From: Novipirellula herctigrandis
Lineage (GTDB): Bacteria; Planctomycetota; Planctomycetia; Pirellulales; Pirellulaceae
NCBI GenBank assembly: GCA_007859835.1
Contig: SJPJ01000001.1
Span: 409,134-473,133 of the forward strand
DNA: 64,000 bases
Reading direction: 5' to 3'
In this document: positions 36,243 through 46,200 of the stretch, in pieces
Position numbering within the stretch: the stretch's first letter is position 1
Layout of the letters: the number at the start of each line of letters is the position of its first letter
The notes under the pieces: model-generated
Told to the model about the DNA's origin: nothing
The model's database searches: none
Seen by the model: only the letters and a program-made list of their open reading frames with translations
Translations under genes and position numbers: made by a program

Positions 36243-38333
36243 ATGCTCATGAAACAGCCGTGCCCCGATCTGCACTTTACCTATCAGATGCCTTATGGCT
36301 CTGCGCTGCAGGACACTGGCGTTCAGTTTTCCGTTTTTAGTCGTTCCGCGACGAGCATGCGGCTGTTGTTATACAACAAGATGAACGACTTAGAACCGTC
36401 CGAAGTCATCGAATTCGACCCCAATGACCATCGCCGCGGCGACGTGTGGAGTATGCACGTACCGGGGCTCGCTCATGGGCAACTTTACCATTACCAGGCC
36501 AGCGGCCCTTGGGACCCCGATCATGGGCACCGTTTTGACGCCGCAGCGCGTTTGATCGATCCCTACGCACAAGCGCTCGCGGGTACCTTTCAAAAGAGTA
36601 CCGACGGCGTCGTTCGACCGCCCAAATGTGTCGTTATCGATGACACATTTGATTGGGAAGGGGATCGGCATCTGCGTCACGATGTCAGCGAATCGGTCAT
36701 CTACGAGATGCATGTGCGTGGATTCACCAAGAGCCGAACGGCCAAGGTGAAGGCATCGGGCAGCTACCTCGGTGTGATCGAGAAGATTCCTTACCTAAAA
36801 TCGCTTGGCATTACGGCAGTCGAGCTAATGCCGGTGAATGAATTTCCAATTCGCAACCCATTGGGCGAAAAATTGGATCGGCCCAATTACTGGGGCTACG
36901 ACCCGATGGCGTTCTTCGCGCCACATCGTGGCTACGCTCACGGTAAAAAGCCAGGTTCGCAAGTCAATGAATTCAAACAAATGGTCAAAGCACTGCATCA
37001 AGCAGGCATCGAAGTCATCCTCGATGTTGTCTTTAACCACACGTGCGAAGGAAACGAGAACGGCCCAACGTTGTCGTTCAAAGGGCTTGAGAACCAAATT
37101 TACTACATCCTTAGCGAGGGCAAACATTACTGCAACTACTCGGGTTGCGGCAACACTCTCAATGGCAACCATCCGGTCGTCCGCGAGATGATTTTCCACT
37201 GCTTGCGACACTGGGTCTACAACTACCATGTCGATGGGTTCCGTTTCGACTTGGCCAGTATCCTCAGTCGCGACCGATCGGGAAATTTGATTCCGAACCC
37301 ACCGATGGTCGAATTGATTGCCGAAGACCCGTTGCTCGCGAACACGAAAATCATCGCCGAAGCATGGGACGCCGCTGGTGCATACCAAGTCGGTTCCTTC
37401 GGAAACCATCGCTGGGCGGAGTGGAACGGTCGTTATCGTGACGATGTCCGAGGTTTTTGGCGTGGCGATGGCGGTACATTAGGAGCATTGGCGACGCGGC
37501 TTGCCGGCAGTAGCGACCTTTACGAGCACGCCGGACGTCCGCCACACTGCAGCATCAACTTCATCACCAGCCACGACGGCTTTACGATGAACGATCTGGT
37601 CTCGTACAAAGACAAACGAAACCTTGCCAACGGCGAGAATAATTGTGACGGCGACAACCACAACATTAGTGACAACTATGGAGCGGAAGGCCCGACAAGA
37701 AAAAAAGCCGTTCGCACGGTAAGAAATCGTCAAGTCCGCAACATGATGTCGACGCTGCTGTTAAGCCAAGGCGTTCCGATGCTTGTCTCGGGTGACGAAA
37801 TTCGCCGGACTCAGCGCGGTAACAACAATGCCTATTGCCAAGACAGCGACATCAGTTGGTTCGATTGGCGATTGGTCGAAAAGAATTCCGACATGTTTCG
37901 CTTTGTCCAAGCGTTGATCGCGTTCCGGCGTGAACAACCGACGGTAAGGCGAGAGCATTTCCTAACCGGGAAACCAGTGGATGGCCGAAAAATCCCCGAC
38001 GTTTCCTGGTATTCGCCTGCTGGAACGCCCTTGGATTGGGGACAACACGCGTTGTCGATGGTAGCGTACATCGCAGCCCCAAGCCGAGTGGACGATCCCG
38101 AAGGTCTCGGCCGCGACATGGTGATGATGTTCAACAGCACCGGACAAGATCGAGAGTTCATGATGCCGGAAATGGGTCGTGGAATCAAATGGAACTTGTT
38201 CATCAACACGGCTGGTGAATCGCCCGAGGATATCTATCCGGATCTCGATGGCCCGATGCCCCCGAGCAGTCGGTTAGTGGACGTACCCTGTCATTCGCTC
38301 AAGGTTTACGTGAGCCAACGCGAACCGTTTTAA
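36243..38333 (+). CDS. glgX: Glycogen-debranching isoamylase-type enzyme (GH13, 696 aa)
   Basis: The N-terminal CBM48-type domain (GVQFSVFSRSATSMRLLLYN, LAHGQLYHYQASGPWDPDHGHRFD) leads to a GH13 TIM barrel. ILDVVFNHT, DGFRFDLASILSRD (nucleophile Asp), AEAWDAAG (acid/base Glu) and ITSHDGFTMND (transition-state Asp) are all intact. It hydrolyses alpha-1,6 branches of glycogen or limit dextrins in the cytoplasm. MLMKQPCPDL is the start, with GAGG upstream. No glycogen synthesis genes adjoin it. A broken relative lies at 13865-14450. GlgX versus isoamylase/TreX cannot be fully separated here. Confidence 0.92.
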   Translation: MLMKQPCPDLHFTYQMPYGSALQDTGVQFSVFSRSATSMRLLLYNKMNDLEPSEVIEFDPNDHRRGDVWSMHVPGLAHGQLYHYQASGPWDPDHGHRFDAAARLIDPYAQALAGTFQKSTDGVVRPPKCVVIDDTFDWEGDRHLRHDVSESVIYEMHVRGFTKSRTAKVKASGSYLGVIEKIPYLKSLGITAVELMPVNEFPIRNPLGEKLDRPNYWGYDPMAFFAPHRGYAHGKKPGSQVNEFKQMVKALHQAGIEVILDVVFNHTCEGNENGPTLSFKGLENQIYYILSEGKHYCNYSGCGNTLNGNHPVVREMIFHCLRHWVYNYHVDGFRFDLASILSRDRSGNLIPNPPMVELIAEDPLLANTKIIAEAWDAAGAYQVGSFGNHRWAEWNGRYRDDVRGFWRGDGGTLGALATRLAGSSDLYEHAGRPPHCSINFITSHDGFTMNDLVSYKDKRNLANGENNCDGDNHNISDNYGAEGPTRKKAVRTVRNRQVRNMMSTLLLSQGVPMLVSGDEIRRTQRGNNNAYCQDSDISWFDWRLVEKNSDMFRFVQALIAFRREQPTVRREHFLTGKPVDGRKIPDVSWYSPAGTPLDWGQHALSMVAYIAAPSRVDDPEGLGRDMVMMFNSTGQDREFMMPEMGRGIKWNLFINTAGESPEDIYPDLDGPMPPSSRLVDVPCHSLKVYVSQREPF

Positions 38334-38401
38334 TCGCGGTGGATCACGGTCCCAATCGCGGACCGCAAAGAGTAGCCCCGGGGCGTTCACAGCAACCCCC
38401 C

Positions 38402-38490
38402 GTGGCAAAAGCCCGGTGGCATAAGCTTGGTGGCATAAGCTTGGCGGCAAAAGCCCGGTGGCATAAGCTTGGTGTCAAGAACTTGGTGGG
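38402..38490. repeat. 14-bp degenerate tandem array
   Basis: Six 14-bp units follow one another, of types GTGGCATAAGCTTG (three exact copies), G(T/C)GGCAAAAGCCCG (two) and GTGTCAAGAACTTG (one), ending in GTGGG. Alternation of two unit types suggests duplication of a 28- or 42-bp block. It sits between the convergent debranching and aminotransferase genes. Confidence 0.9.
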
Positions 38491-38589
38491 CGAATGCTCG
38501 CTGCGGGGCGGTCCATCACCAGCCAACCTGTTCGCCCAAAACACGCCCACCAGCCGCCCGCTTTCGGCCAGCCAACTCAGCACAGGGCG

Positions 38590-39876
38590 TTACGCGGACG
38601 TCGGTGCTGTTGTCGGTGACAAACACTTGCCGATTTGGCGAACCGCTTGTCGGAGTCGTTGCTCGTTTTCGACTAACGACATCCGGAGAAACCCTTCACC
38701 TGCTTGACCGAAACCGCTGCCGGGACTCACCGCGACGTTGCCCTCTTCTAAGAGTTTCAGGGCAAAGTCCATCGTCCCCATCGACGATTTCCAAGGCTCA
38801 GGAATTTCTGCCCAGACAAACATGCCCGCTTTGGGCGGTGTCACCTTCCAACCCAATCGTTTCAGACTGGTAACCAAAACGTCGCGTCGGCTTTGATAGA
38901 TCCGCGATTGTCTTGCAACACTCGCTTCGGTATCGCGCAAGGCCACGATCGAAGCGATTTGGATCGCCTGAAACATTCCGTAGTCGTAATAGCCTTTGAC
39001 GGTACCGAGGGCGCGAATCATTTCCGAGTTCCCTGCACAAAAACCGACTCGCCATCCCGCCATGTTGTAGCCTTTGCTCATCGTCGTAAATTCAACGCCA
39101 ACGTCTTTCGCGCCGGGTGCCGCCAGGAAACTGGGGGGGTGATATCCGTCGAACGCAACGTCGGCATAGGCAAAATCGTGAATCACCATAAACCCGTATT
39201 TCTTCGCTAACCGGACCACTTCGACAAAGAAGTCGGGCTCGACCACCGCCGAAGATGGGTTGTGCGGATAGTTCACGATCAAAACTTTGGGCGTTGGTGC
39301 CATGTGCTCGCAGGTGTAGGCGACGTTTTGCAGAAAACGCTCGGAGTCAGCAACATCGAGCGCGACCACGTTGCCGCTAGCCAAAATCACGCCATACATG
39401 TGAACCGGAAAATAGGGGGCTGGGATGATCGCCGTATCACCTGGCCCCATCAGTGCCAAACACATGTGCGAAAACCCCTCCTTGCTTCCCAGACATGCCA
39501 TCACTTCGAGTTCCGGATCGAGCCGCACACCGTATTGGCGGTAGTATTTACTTGCGACTTCGCGGCGTAGATTGGAGATTCCGTTGGATTTGCTATAGCC
39601 ATGGTTGCTCGGGTCAGCCGCAGCGTCGGCGAGCTTTTGAATCACGCTCGGATCAGGTGGGTCCGATGGATTCCCCATCCCCAAGTCGATCACGTCGTCT
39701 CCGGCTCGACGTTTTTGATAAAGCGAGTTGTTGATCCGCCCAAACATATAGGGCGGTAAGCGGTCGACACGCGAAGCAAATTTGATCTCGAACGGCTTCG
39801 GAACCGGGTCAGTCGTCAGCGGATCGATTGCCGGAGCATCGATGTTAGGCGTATCCGAATTGAAAGGTTGACTCAT
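38590..39876 (-). CDS. alaC: AlaC-like glutamate-pyruvate aminotransferase (428 aa)
   Basis: A fold-type I PLP aminotransferase. [76 protein letters not shown] and [16 protein letters not shown] (PLP Lys in SKGYN) closely follow E. coli AlaC. It makes alanine from pyruvate with glutamate. A related activity on LL-2,6-diaminopimelate (DapL-type) is the main alternative. The start [10 protein letters not shown] at 39876 was chosen because the open frame upstream (to 40005) has no family similarity and runs through the neighbouring control region. Confidence 0.85.
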   Translation of the reverse strand: MSQPFNSDTPNIDAPAIDPLTTDPVPKPFEIKFASRVDRLPPYMFGRINNSLYQKRRAGDDVIDLGMGNPSDPPDPSVIQKLADAAADPSNHGYSKSNGISNLRREVASKYYRQYGVRLDPELEVMACLGSKEGFSHMCLALMGPGDTAIIPAPYFPVHMYGVILASGNVVALDVADSERFLQNVAYTCEHMAPTPKVLIVNYPHNPSSAVVEPDFFVEVVRLAKKYGFMVIHDFAYADVAFDGYHPPSFLAAPGAKDVGVEFTTMSKGYNMAGWRVGFCAGNSEMIRALGTVKGYYDYGMFQAIQIASIVALRDTEASVARQSRIYQSRRDVLVTSLKRLGWKVTPPKAGMFVWAEIPEPWKSSMGTMDFALKLLEEGNVAVSPGSGFGQAGEGFLRMSLVENEQRLRQAVRQIGKCLSPTTAPTSA

Positions 39877-40068
39877 AGTTGCGACGCCAAAAGGGAAAAC
39901 CGAAGAGACAGATCTACCGAGTATTGTCGACAAGACACGCAAACCCGCCCAGGGGTTATCGGCTGGATTCTCAGAACAAACGCAAAACGAAAGCATTGTG
40001 ACCACTTCGATTCACGAGCGTTGTCTGCTATCCTTTTCAGGAATTTGGAACCGGTCAGTCCTTTTCTT

Positions 40069-40104
40069 GCTTGATCGCCAAGGAATGCTTGATCGCCAAG
40101 GAAG
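40069..40104. repeat. 18-bp tandem duplication upstream of carB
   Basis: GCTTGATCGCCAAGGAAT at 40069-40086 is repeated at 40087-40104 with only the last base changed. It lies 48 bp before the carB start, in its likely leader. Confidence 0.8.
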
Positions 40105-40151
40105 ACGCTCCTAAACACCTGTTTCTCCCTCACTAACCCGGAATTGCCTCC

Positions 40152-43100
40152 GTGCCCCGTCGAGACGATATCAAGAAAATTCTGCTAATCGGAAGCGGCC
40201 CCATTATTATTGGCCAAGCTTGCGAATTCGATTACTCAGGGACTCAGGCCTGTAAAGCGCTACGAGAAGAGGGCTACGAGGTCGTGTTGGTGAACAGCAA
40301 TCCAGCCACGATCATGACCGATCCGAATACGGCCGATGGAACTTACATCGAACCGTTGACCTGGCAAATGGTCGAAAAAATCATCGAAAAGGAACGCCCC
40401 GACGCCCTACTGCCAACTCTGGGTGGGCAAACCGGCCTTAACGTTGCAATGGACCTCCAAGCCAACGGGGTACTGGAAAAATACGGCGTCGAAATGATTG
40501 CCGCCAACGCCAAGGTGATAGCCAAGGCAGAGGAGCGTGAACAATTCAAAGAGGCTATGGAAAAAATTGGCTTGGACGTCTGCAAAGGCCGCACCGTCAA
40601 GACGCTCGAACAAGCACGAAGCGTTCTTAGCGAAGTTGGCTTGCCAGCCGTCGTGCGTCCCAGTTTTACGATGGGCGGTTCGGGATCAGCAATCGCTTAC
40701 AACCGAAACGAGTTCGATGGTCTCGTCCAAAACGGGCTCGACCAATCGCCCGTGACCGAAGTGTTGATCGAAGAATCGATCATCGGATGGAAAGAGTATG
40801 AGATGGAAGTGGTCCGTGATCGCGAAGACAACTGCGTGATCATTTGTAGCATCGAAAATTTTGATGCGATGGGCGTCCACACCGGTGACTCCATCACGGT
40901 CGCACCCGCTCAAACGTTAACGGACAAAGAATACCAACGGATGCGAGACGCGTCGCTCGCGGTAATCCGCGAAATTGGCGTCGAAACCGGCGGCAGTAAC
41001 ATCCAATTTGCAATCGAACCGAACACCGGTCGCATGATCGTGATCGAAATGAACCCGCGGGTCAGCCGCTCAAGTGCGTTGGCGAGTAAGGCAACTGGAT
41101 TCCCCATTGCAAAGATCGCTGCCAAACTTGCCGTTGGCTACCTGCTCTGGGAATTGCCAAACGACATCACCCAAAAAACCAAAGCCTGTTTCGAACCGAC
41201 TATCGACTACGTCGTAACCAAAATGCCTCGGTTCGCGTTTGAAAAATTCCCCGAAGCCGACGCGACTTTGACGACGCAAATGAAGAGCGTTGGTGAGACG
41301 ATGGCGATCGGGCGAACGTTTAAAGAGTCGATGCAAAAAGCGATGCGAGGTTTGGAAGTCGGCGCTTTTGGTTTCGGTAGTGATAACCGCGACGCATGGG
41401 GCACCGACGCCCAACCCGATGACCACACCATCCGCGCGAAACTCAGCACCCCCGGCGCCGAACGCATTTTCTATATTCGCTACGCGATGAAAGCGGGAAT
41501 GTCGATTGACGAAATATTCGAATTGACCCGCATCGACCGATGGTTCCTTGACCAATTGATCCAAATCGTCGAGCAGGAAAACGAACTTCTGAAACTCGGC
41601 TCGCTCGCCAACCTGACTCATAAGCAAATGTGGGAAGCCAAACGCAACGGTTTCTCGGATCGCCAACTTGCCAAAATCACGTCATCGACCGAATTGAAGG
41701 TCCGGGCAACACGATTGGAAATGGGCATCAAGCCGGTCTACAAGAGTGTGGATACCTGTGCGGCCGAATTCGAAGCCTATACGCCCTACTACTACAGCAC
41801 TTACGAACAAGAAGACGAACTGCCAACAAAGACGGACAAGAAGCGGATCATCATTCTGGGCGGCGGACCAAACCGAATCGGACAAGGCATCGAGTTCGAC
41901 TATTGTTGTTGTCACGCCAGTTTCGCTCTTCGCGAAATCGGAGTTGAAAGTGTGATGGTCAATAGCAACCCGGAAACGGTCAGTACCGACTATGACACGT
42001 CGGACCTGCTGTTCTTTGAACCTTTGACGATCGAAGATGTGCTTAACATCTGTGATGCAATCAAGCCCGATGGTGTGATCGCTCAATTTGGAGGCCAAAC
42101 GCCATTGAATCTGGCTCGCGGACTCAAAGACGCCGGCGTGCCGATCATCGGAACGAGTGTCGAGACGATCGAGGCGGCCGAAGACCGTGAATTGTTCCAA
42201 CAATTGATCGAAGAACTTGGCCTACGCCAACCGCCCAGCGGAATTGCGCGTAACATGGACGAAGCACGCCGAGAAGTGCAGAAGATTGGTTACCCCGCAT
42301 TGGTCCGGCCAAGCTTTGTGCTCGGTGGCCGGGCCATGGAAATTTGCTACGACCAATCCCAATTCGATCGCTACGTGGCGGAAGCGTTCATCGTCGCCGA
42401 TGGACAACCGGTCTTGATCGACCACTTCCTTGAAGATGCCACCGAGGTCGACGTTGACGCAGTCGCCGATGGTACCGATTGCGTGATTATGGGCATCATG
42501 GAACATATCGAAGAAGCTGGCGTCCACTCCGGTGACTCCGCGTGTGCGATACCGCCCTTCAGTTTGACGCAACCGATTTTGGCCGAGATCCGCGAAGCGA
42601 CCAAAAAGCTAGCCGACCGTTTACAGGTAATCGGCTTGATGAACATCCAATATGCCATCAAGTTGGTGGAAGGTATCCCGACCTTATACATCCTGGAAGT
42701 CAATCCTCGGGCTAGCCGAACCGTTCCCTTTGTGGCTAAGGCAACGGGCGTAGCGGTCGCCAATATCGCGACAAAAGTGATGACAGGCATGACGTTAAAG
42801 GAGATGGGCGTCACAACGGAACCGATTCCGCGTCACGTTTCCATCAAAGAAAGTGTCTTCCCATTCCGCAAATTCGCTGGTGTCGACATCGTTCTCGGAC
42901 CCGAAATGCGGAGCACTGGCGAGGTGATGGGTATCAGCGAAAAGTTCTCGGTCGCTTTCGCCAAAAGCCAACTCGCGGCCGGCACCGTATTGCCAGAATC
43001 AGGCAACGTTTTCATCAGCCTTGCACCGCGGCACAAGGATTCGGTGGCCTCGCTCGGTCGCAGCCTCGCGGATCTTGGATTCCAATTGTTGGCCACCAGC

Positions 43101-43400
43101 GGTACCGCACAGAAATTGAGGGATGCTGGTGTAGCGGTGACTCAAGTGAAGAAGATTGCCGAGGGGCATCCGAACTTGATTGACCATTTGAAGAACGGCG
43201 AAGTGCAATTGATCGTCAACACGCCAAGCGGCAAAGGTGCACGAACCGACGAGGGCAAAATTCGCGCCGCGGCGGTCCAGTGCGGCGTGCCTTGTATCAC
43301 AACCGTCGCAGCAGCCGAAGCGGCAGCCCGCGCAATGGAGGCGATGCGAGAAGGACCGCTACAAGTCGAATCGCTGCAAAACCGTTACGCAAATTCGTAA
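40152..43400 (+). CDS. carB: Carbamoyl-phosphate synthase large subunit (1082 aa)
   Basis: [30 protein letters not shown] begins the first ATP-grasp half; the second half repeats it as [24 protein letters not shown] at about 560. [23 protein letters not shown] and [23 protein letters not shown] are the paired ATP-binding signatures. The last 140 residues form the MGS-type allosteric domain. It makes carbamoyl phosphate from bicarbonate, glutamine-derived ammonia and 2 ATP, for arginine and pyrimidines. The start is GTG. Full length (E. coli 1073). carA is not in the window. Confidence 0.97.
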   Translation: MPRRDDIKKILLIGSGPIIIGQACEFDYSGTQACKALREEGYEVVLVNSNPATIMTDPNTADGTYIEPLTWQMVEKIIEKERPDALLPTLGGQTGLNVAMDLQANGVLEKYGVEMIAANAKVIAKAEEREQFKEAMEKIGLDVCKGRTVKTLEQARSVLSEVGLPAVVRPSFTMGGSGSAIAYNRNEFDGLVQNGLDQSPVTEVLIEESIIGWKEYEMEVVRDREDNCVIICSIENFDAMGVHTGDSITVAPAQTLTDKEYQRMRDASLAVIREIGVETGGSNIQFAIEPNTGRMIVIEMNPRVSRSSALASKATGFPIAKIAAKLAVGYLLWELPNDITQKTKACFEPTIDYVVTKMPRFAFEKFPEADATLTTQMKSVGETMAIGRTFKESMQKAMRGLEVGAFGFGSDNRDAWGTDAQPDDHTIRAKLSTPGAERIFYIRYAMKAGMSIDEIFELTRIDRWFLDQLIQIVEQENELLKLGSLANLTHKQMWEAKRNGFSDRQLAKITSSTELKVRATRLEMGIKPVYKSVDTCAAEFEAYTPYYYSTYEQEDELPTKTDKKRIIILGGGPNRIGQGIEFDYCCCHASFALREIGVESVMVNSNPETVSTDYDTSDLLFFEPLTIEDVLNICDAIKPDGVIAQFGGQTPLNLARGLKDAGVPIIGTSVETIEAAEDRELFQQLIEELGLRQPPSGIARNMDEARREVQKIGYPALVRPSFVLGGRAMEICYDQSQFDRYVAEAFIVADGQPVLIDHFLEDATEVDVDAVADGTDCVIMGIMEHIEEAGVHSGDSACAIPPFSLTQPILAEIREATKKLADRLQVIGLMNIQYAIKLVEGIPTLYILEVNPRASRTVPFVAKATGVAVANIATKVMTGMTLKEMGVTTEPIPRHVSIKESVFPFRKFAGVDIVLGPEMRSTGEVMGISEKFSVAFAKSQLAAGTVLPESGNVFISLAPRHKDSVASLGRSLADLGFQLLATSGTAQKLRDAGVAVTQVKKIAEGHPNLIDHLKNGEVQLIVNTPSGKGARTDEGKIRAAAVQCGVPCITTVAAAEAAARAMEAMREGPLQVESLQNRYANS

Positions 43401-43483
43401 GCTTTGCGGATGGTAGGTTTGCGAATGGTTGCCTGGCGTGGGGCTAAAGGCGACATCATGAAATCCCAATAGAGAAAATACGA

Positions 43484-44962
43484 ATGTCCGACGAACCTTC
43501 GGTTTCCGAATCGGGAGCCAATGAAAATCCCGCTTCCAACGACGCGGTAGATAAGTTTACATACGGGCCAGCGGATTTTAAATTGCTCGTCGTCGACAAC
43601 GAAGCGGCTCACGCGCGGGCGATGTCCGAAAGCTTAGAGAAGGTTGGCTACCAATGTGATGTCGCCACAAGCGGTCCGGAAGCAGCCAAGAAGATCGAAC
43701 GCGATACGTTTGACATCATCATCACCGACATGGTGATGAATGACGTCGATGGCATGAAGATCTTGGAGCTTGCCAATAAGCAATTGCCCGATTGCGAGGT
43801 CGTGATGGTAACCGGACACGCAACGGTCCCCATCGCCGTCGAAGCGATGCAACTTGGTGCCTTTAACTTTCTCGAAAAACCGATCACTCCCAATCGACTC
43901 CGAGCGATTGTTGAAAAGGCAGCGGACGCGGTCTCGCTACGGCGTCAAAACACCGAATTGATGCAACGGCTCGATGAGCGGTTTGGCTTTGAAGGGATCA
44001 TCTACACCAGTGATACGATGCAGAAGGTGATTGATCGATTGCGACGAATCGCAGCGACCGATGCGACCGTCTTGATCACTGGCGAAAGTGGTACCGGCAA
44101 AGAGATGTTCGCCCAAGCCATTCACCAAAACAGCCCAAGACGAAACAAACGCATCGTTGCTCTGAACACTCGGGCAGTGTCTGAAAATTTGGTAGAAAGC
44201 GAATTATTTGGTCACGTGAAAGGTTCGTTCACCGACGCCGTCGCTGACCGTATCGGCGCCTTCCAATATGCTAACGGTGGAACGTTATTTTTGGACGAAG
44301 TCGGCGACATGCCGATGAGCACTCAGATTAAATTGCTGCGAGTGCTCGAAGAGAGTCAAATCACTCGTGTTGGCGACAACAAACCAATCAAGGTGAATGT
44401 CCGCTTGATATCGGCCACCAACCGCCCGCTCGAAGAAATGATCGCGGCTGGAACGTTTCGCAACGACCTATATTTTCGACTCAAAGTCGTCACGGTTGAA
44501 TTGCCTCCTTTGCGAGAACGACGCGACGATGTGATCGCATTGATGGATCACTTCCGCAAGATATTTTTACGACGACATGACAAAGCAAACGCTCATTTCA
44601 CCCCCGCGGTGACGAAGCGATTTTATGCTTATGATTGGCCAGGAAACGTCCGTCAACTTCGCAACTTTGTCGAAACGATGGTCGTGCTCGATACCGATGG
44701 CTCGCTCGACATCGATGATTTGCCACCCGAATTGCTCGACGAAACGGCGTCCGAAGAAGCAGAAAAGATCGTTGGCGATATTGGTGGGCCGTCCAACTTG
44801 GTTGGCAAACCATTGAGCGTAATCGAGCGTTGGGCGATCGAAGAAACGCTCAAACTTACCGGTGGCAACCGCGAACAAGCTGCCGAAGTGCTCGACATCG
44901 GAGCCCGCACCCTCTACCGCCGTCTCGACCAATACAAGAAGGACGAGGACGGCGAAGAGTGA
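43484..44962 (+). CDS. NtrC-type sigma-54 response regulator (492 aa)
   Basis: The receiver (about 30-150) has acceptor Asp in IIITDMVMNDVDG, and T and K in VTGHAT and LEKPI. The AAA+ domain (about 170-400) has Walker A GESGTGKE, the sigma-54 loop as GSFTDA instead of the canonical GAFTGA, Walker B GGTLFLDEVGDM, and YFRLKVV..LPPLRER. A Fis-type HTH (LKLTGGNREQAAEVLDIGARTLYRRL) closes it. It would activate sigma-54 promoters. No histidine kinase is next to it. The N-terminal 28 residues are a disordered-looking extension. It lies 83 bp after carB. Confidence 0.93.
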   Translation: MSDEPSVSESGANENPASNDAVDKFTYGPADFKLLVVDNEAAHARAMSESLEKVGYQCDVATSGPEAAKKIERDTFDIIITDMVMNDVDGMKILELANKQLPDCEVVMVTGHATVPIAVEAMQLGAFNFLEKPITPNRLRAIVEKAADAVSLRRQNTELMQRLDERFGFEGIIYTSDTMQKVIDRLRRIAATDATVLITGESGTGKEMFAQAIHQNSPRRNKRIVALNTRAVSENLVESELFGHVKGSFTDAVADRIGAFQYANGGTLFLDEVGDMPMSTQIKLLRVLEESQITRVGDNKPIKVNVRLISATNRPLEEMIAAGTFRNDLYFRLKVVTVELPPLRERRDDVIALMDHFRKIFLRRHDKANAHFTPAVTKRFYAYDWPGNVRQLRNFVETMVVLDTDGSLDIDDLPPELLDETASEEAEKIVGDIGGPSNLVGKPLSVIERWAIEETLKLTGGNREQAAEVLDIGARTLYRRLDQYKKDEDGEE

Positions 44963-44968
44963 AATTCA

Positions 44969-44989
44969 GATGACCATTCCATGGTCATC
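44969..44989. terminator. Bidirectional hairpin between convergent genes
   Basis: GATGACCAT and ATGGTCATC form a perfect 9-bp stem with a 3-base loop, 6 bp after the response-regulator stop and 12 bp beyond the trxB stop. There is no clear U-tract, so it is a probable, not proven, terminator. Confidence 0.5.
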
Positions 44990-45001
44990 CAGCTGACTCG
45001 C

Positions 45002-46072
45002 TTACCCTTCCATTTCGGCGAGGTACCGCTCAGCATCCAACGCGGCCATGCATCCGGTCCCGGATGAGGTAATCGCTTGGCGATAATAATCGTCTGCGAC
45101 ATCGCCTGCTGCAAACACGCCCTTTACGCTTGTGTTGGTGCGGAACGATTTGCTCCATTGGATGTAGCCTTCTTCGTTCATCTCGACGGCGTCATCGAGG
45201 AACCGAGTGTTGGGCGTGTGCCCAATGGCGACGAACATGCCGCCGACAGCCAACTCGCGTTTCGATCCATCCACCGTGCTCTTCAATCGCAGCGAATTGA
45301 CCATTTTGTCGTCTCCAAGAACCTCATCGACGACCGTATTCCAAAGCACTTCGATTTTGGGATGATTCAAGGCACGGTCCTGCATCACCTGAGAAGCACG
45401 CATTTGATCGCGGCGGAGAATCATGTAGATCGTCGCCGCGTTTTTCAAATTCGCTAGATAGGTTGCCTCTTCCACCGCCGAGTCACCCCCGCCAATCACC
45501 GCCAACGGTTTGCCGCGGTAAATCGGCAGCGCTCCATCACAAACCGCACACGCACTGACGCCCTTATTCTTGTACGCTTCTTCGCTTTCGAGCCCGAGAT
45601 AATTTGCACGTGCGCCGGTAGCGATAATGACAGTTTGCGTCTGGACCGAGTCGCCGCTACCGCTATGGAGCACATGATGTTTGCCTGAGAAGTCAACACT
45701 GACGATATCGTCACTGACCACTCGGGTGCCGAAGTTGAGGGCTTGCTGTTTCATCAACTCCATCAACTCCACCCCTTGAACGGCATAGTGCGGTTGGCCC
45801 TCTTTTTCGTGTCCCTGAGGAACCATCGGCAAATTCCAATGGCGATCTTTGTCCACAGCGGACTCGACAAACGCTCGAATATTGCCCGCTGGAAAACCGG
45901 CGTAATTTTCTACTTCGGTCGTGAATGCCAATTGGCCTAGTGGGATCATCTCTGGGCGAACGGTTCCTTCATACACCACAGGGTCCAAATTGGCGCGAGC
46001 CGCATAGATCGCTGCTGACCAACCTGCTGGTCCACTGCCAATGATAACCGTTTTTTCGATATTATCGCCCAC
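45002..46072 (-). CDS. trxB: Thioredoxin reductase (356 aa)
   Basis: The N-terminal FAD-binding site [18 protein letters not shown], the redox-active CAVCDG (two Cys), NADPH site [16 protein letters not shown], and C-terminal [32 protein letters not shown] are present. It passes electrons from NADPH to thioredoxin in the cytoplasm. It is about 35 residues longer than E. coli TrxB, the extra lying near residues 70-95 ([25 protein letters not shown]). The start is GTG. It is divergent from cstA. Confidence 0.95.
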   Translation of the reverse strand: MGDNIEKTVIIGSGPAGWSAAIYAARANLDPVVYEGTVRPEMIPLGQLAFTTEVENYAGFPAGNIRAFVESAVDKDRHWNLPMVPQGHEKEGQPHYAVQGVELMELMKQQALNFGTRVVSDDIVSVDFSGKHHVLHSGSGDSVQTQTVIIATGARANYLGLESEEAYKNKGVSACAVCDGALPIYRGKPLAVIGGGDSAVEEATYLANLKNAATIYMILRRDQMRASQVMQDRALNHPKIEVLWNTVVDEVLGDDKMVNSLRLKSTVDGSKRELAVGGMFVAIGHTPNTRFLDDAVEMNEEGYIQWSKSFRTNTSVKGVFAAGDVADDYYRQAITSSGTGCMAALDAERYLAEMEG

Positions 46073-46200
46073 GTCAAAATCCTACTTTCGTTCGTTATTG
46101 AAGCCGTTTCACACTTAGCAATTCGCAGTATGTGTTAAACTATTTTTCGGTATTATAGGACGGTACCATTCTTCTACTACTACAGGCAATCCCTGAATTC

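Noticed and set aside
39877-40005. N-terminal extension of the AlaC-like protein
   Set aside because: No similarity to the family; MSQPFNSD is a sensible start.
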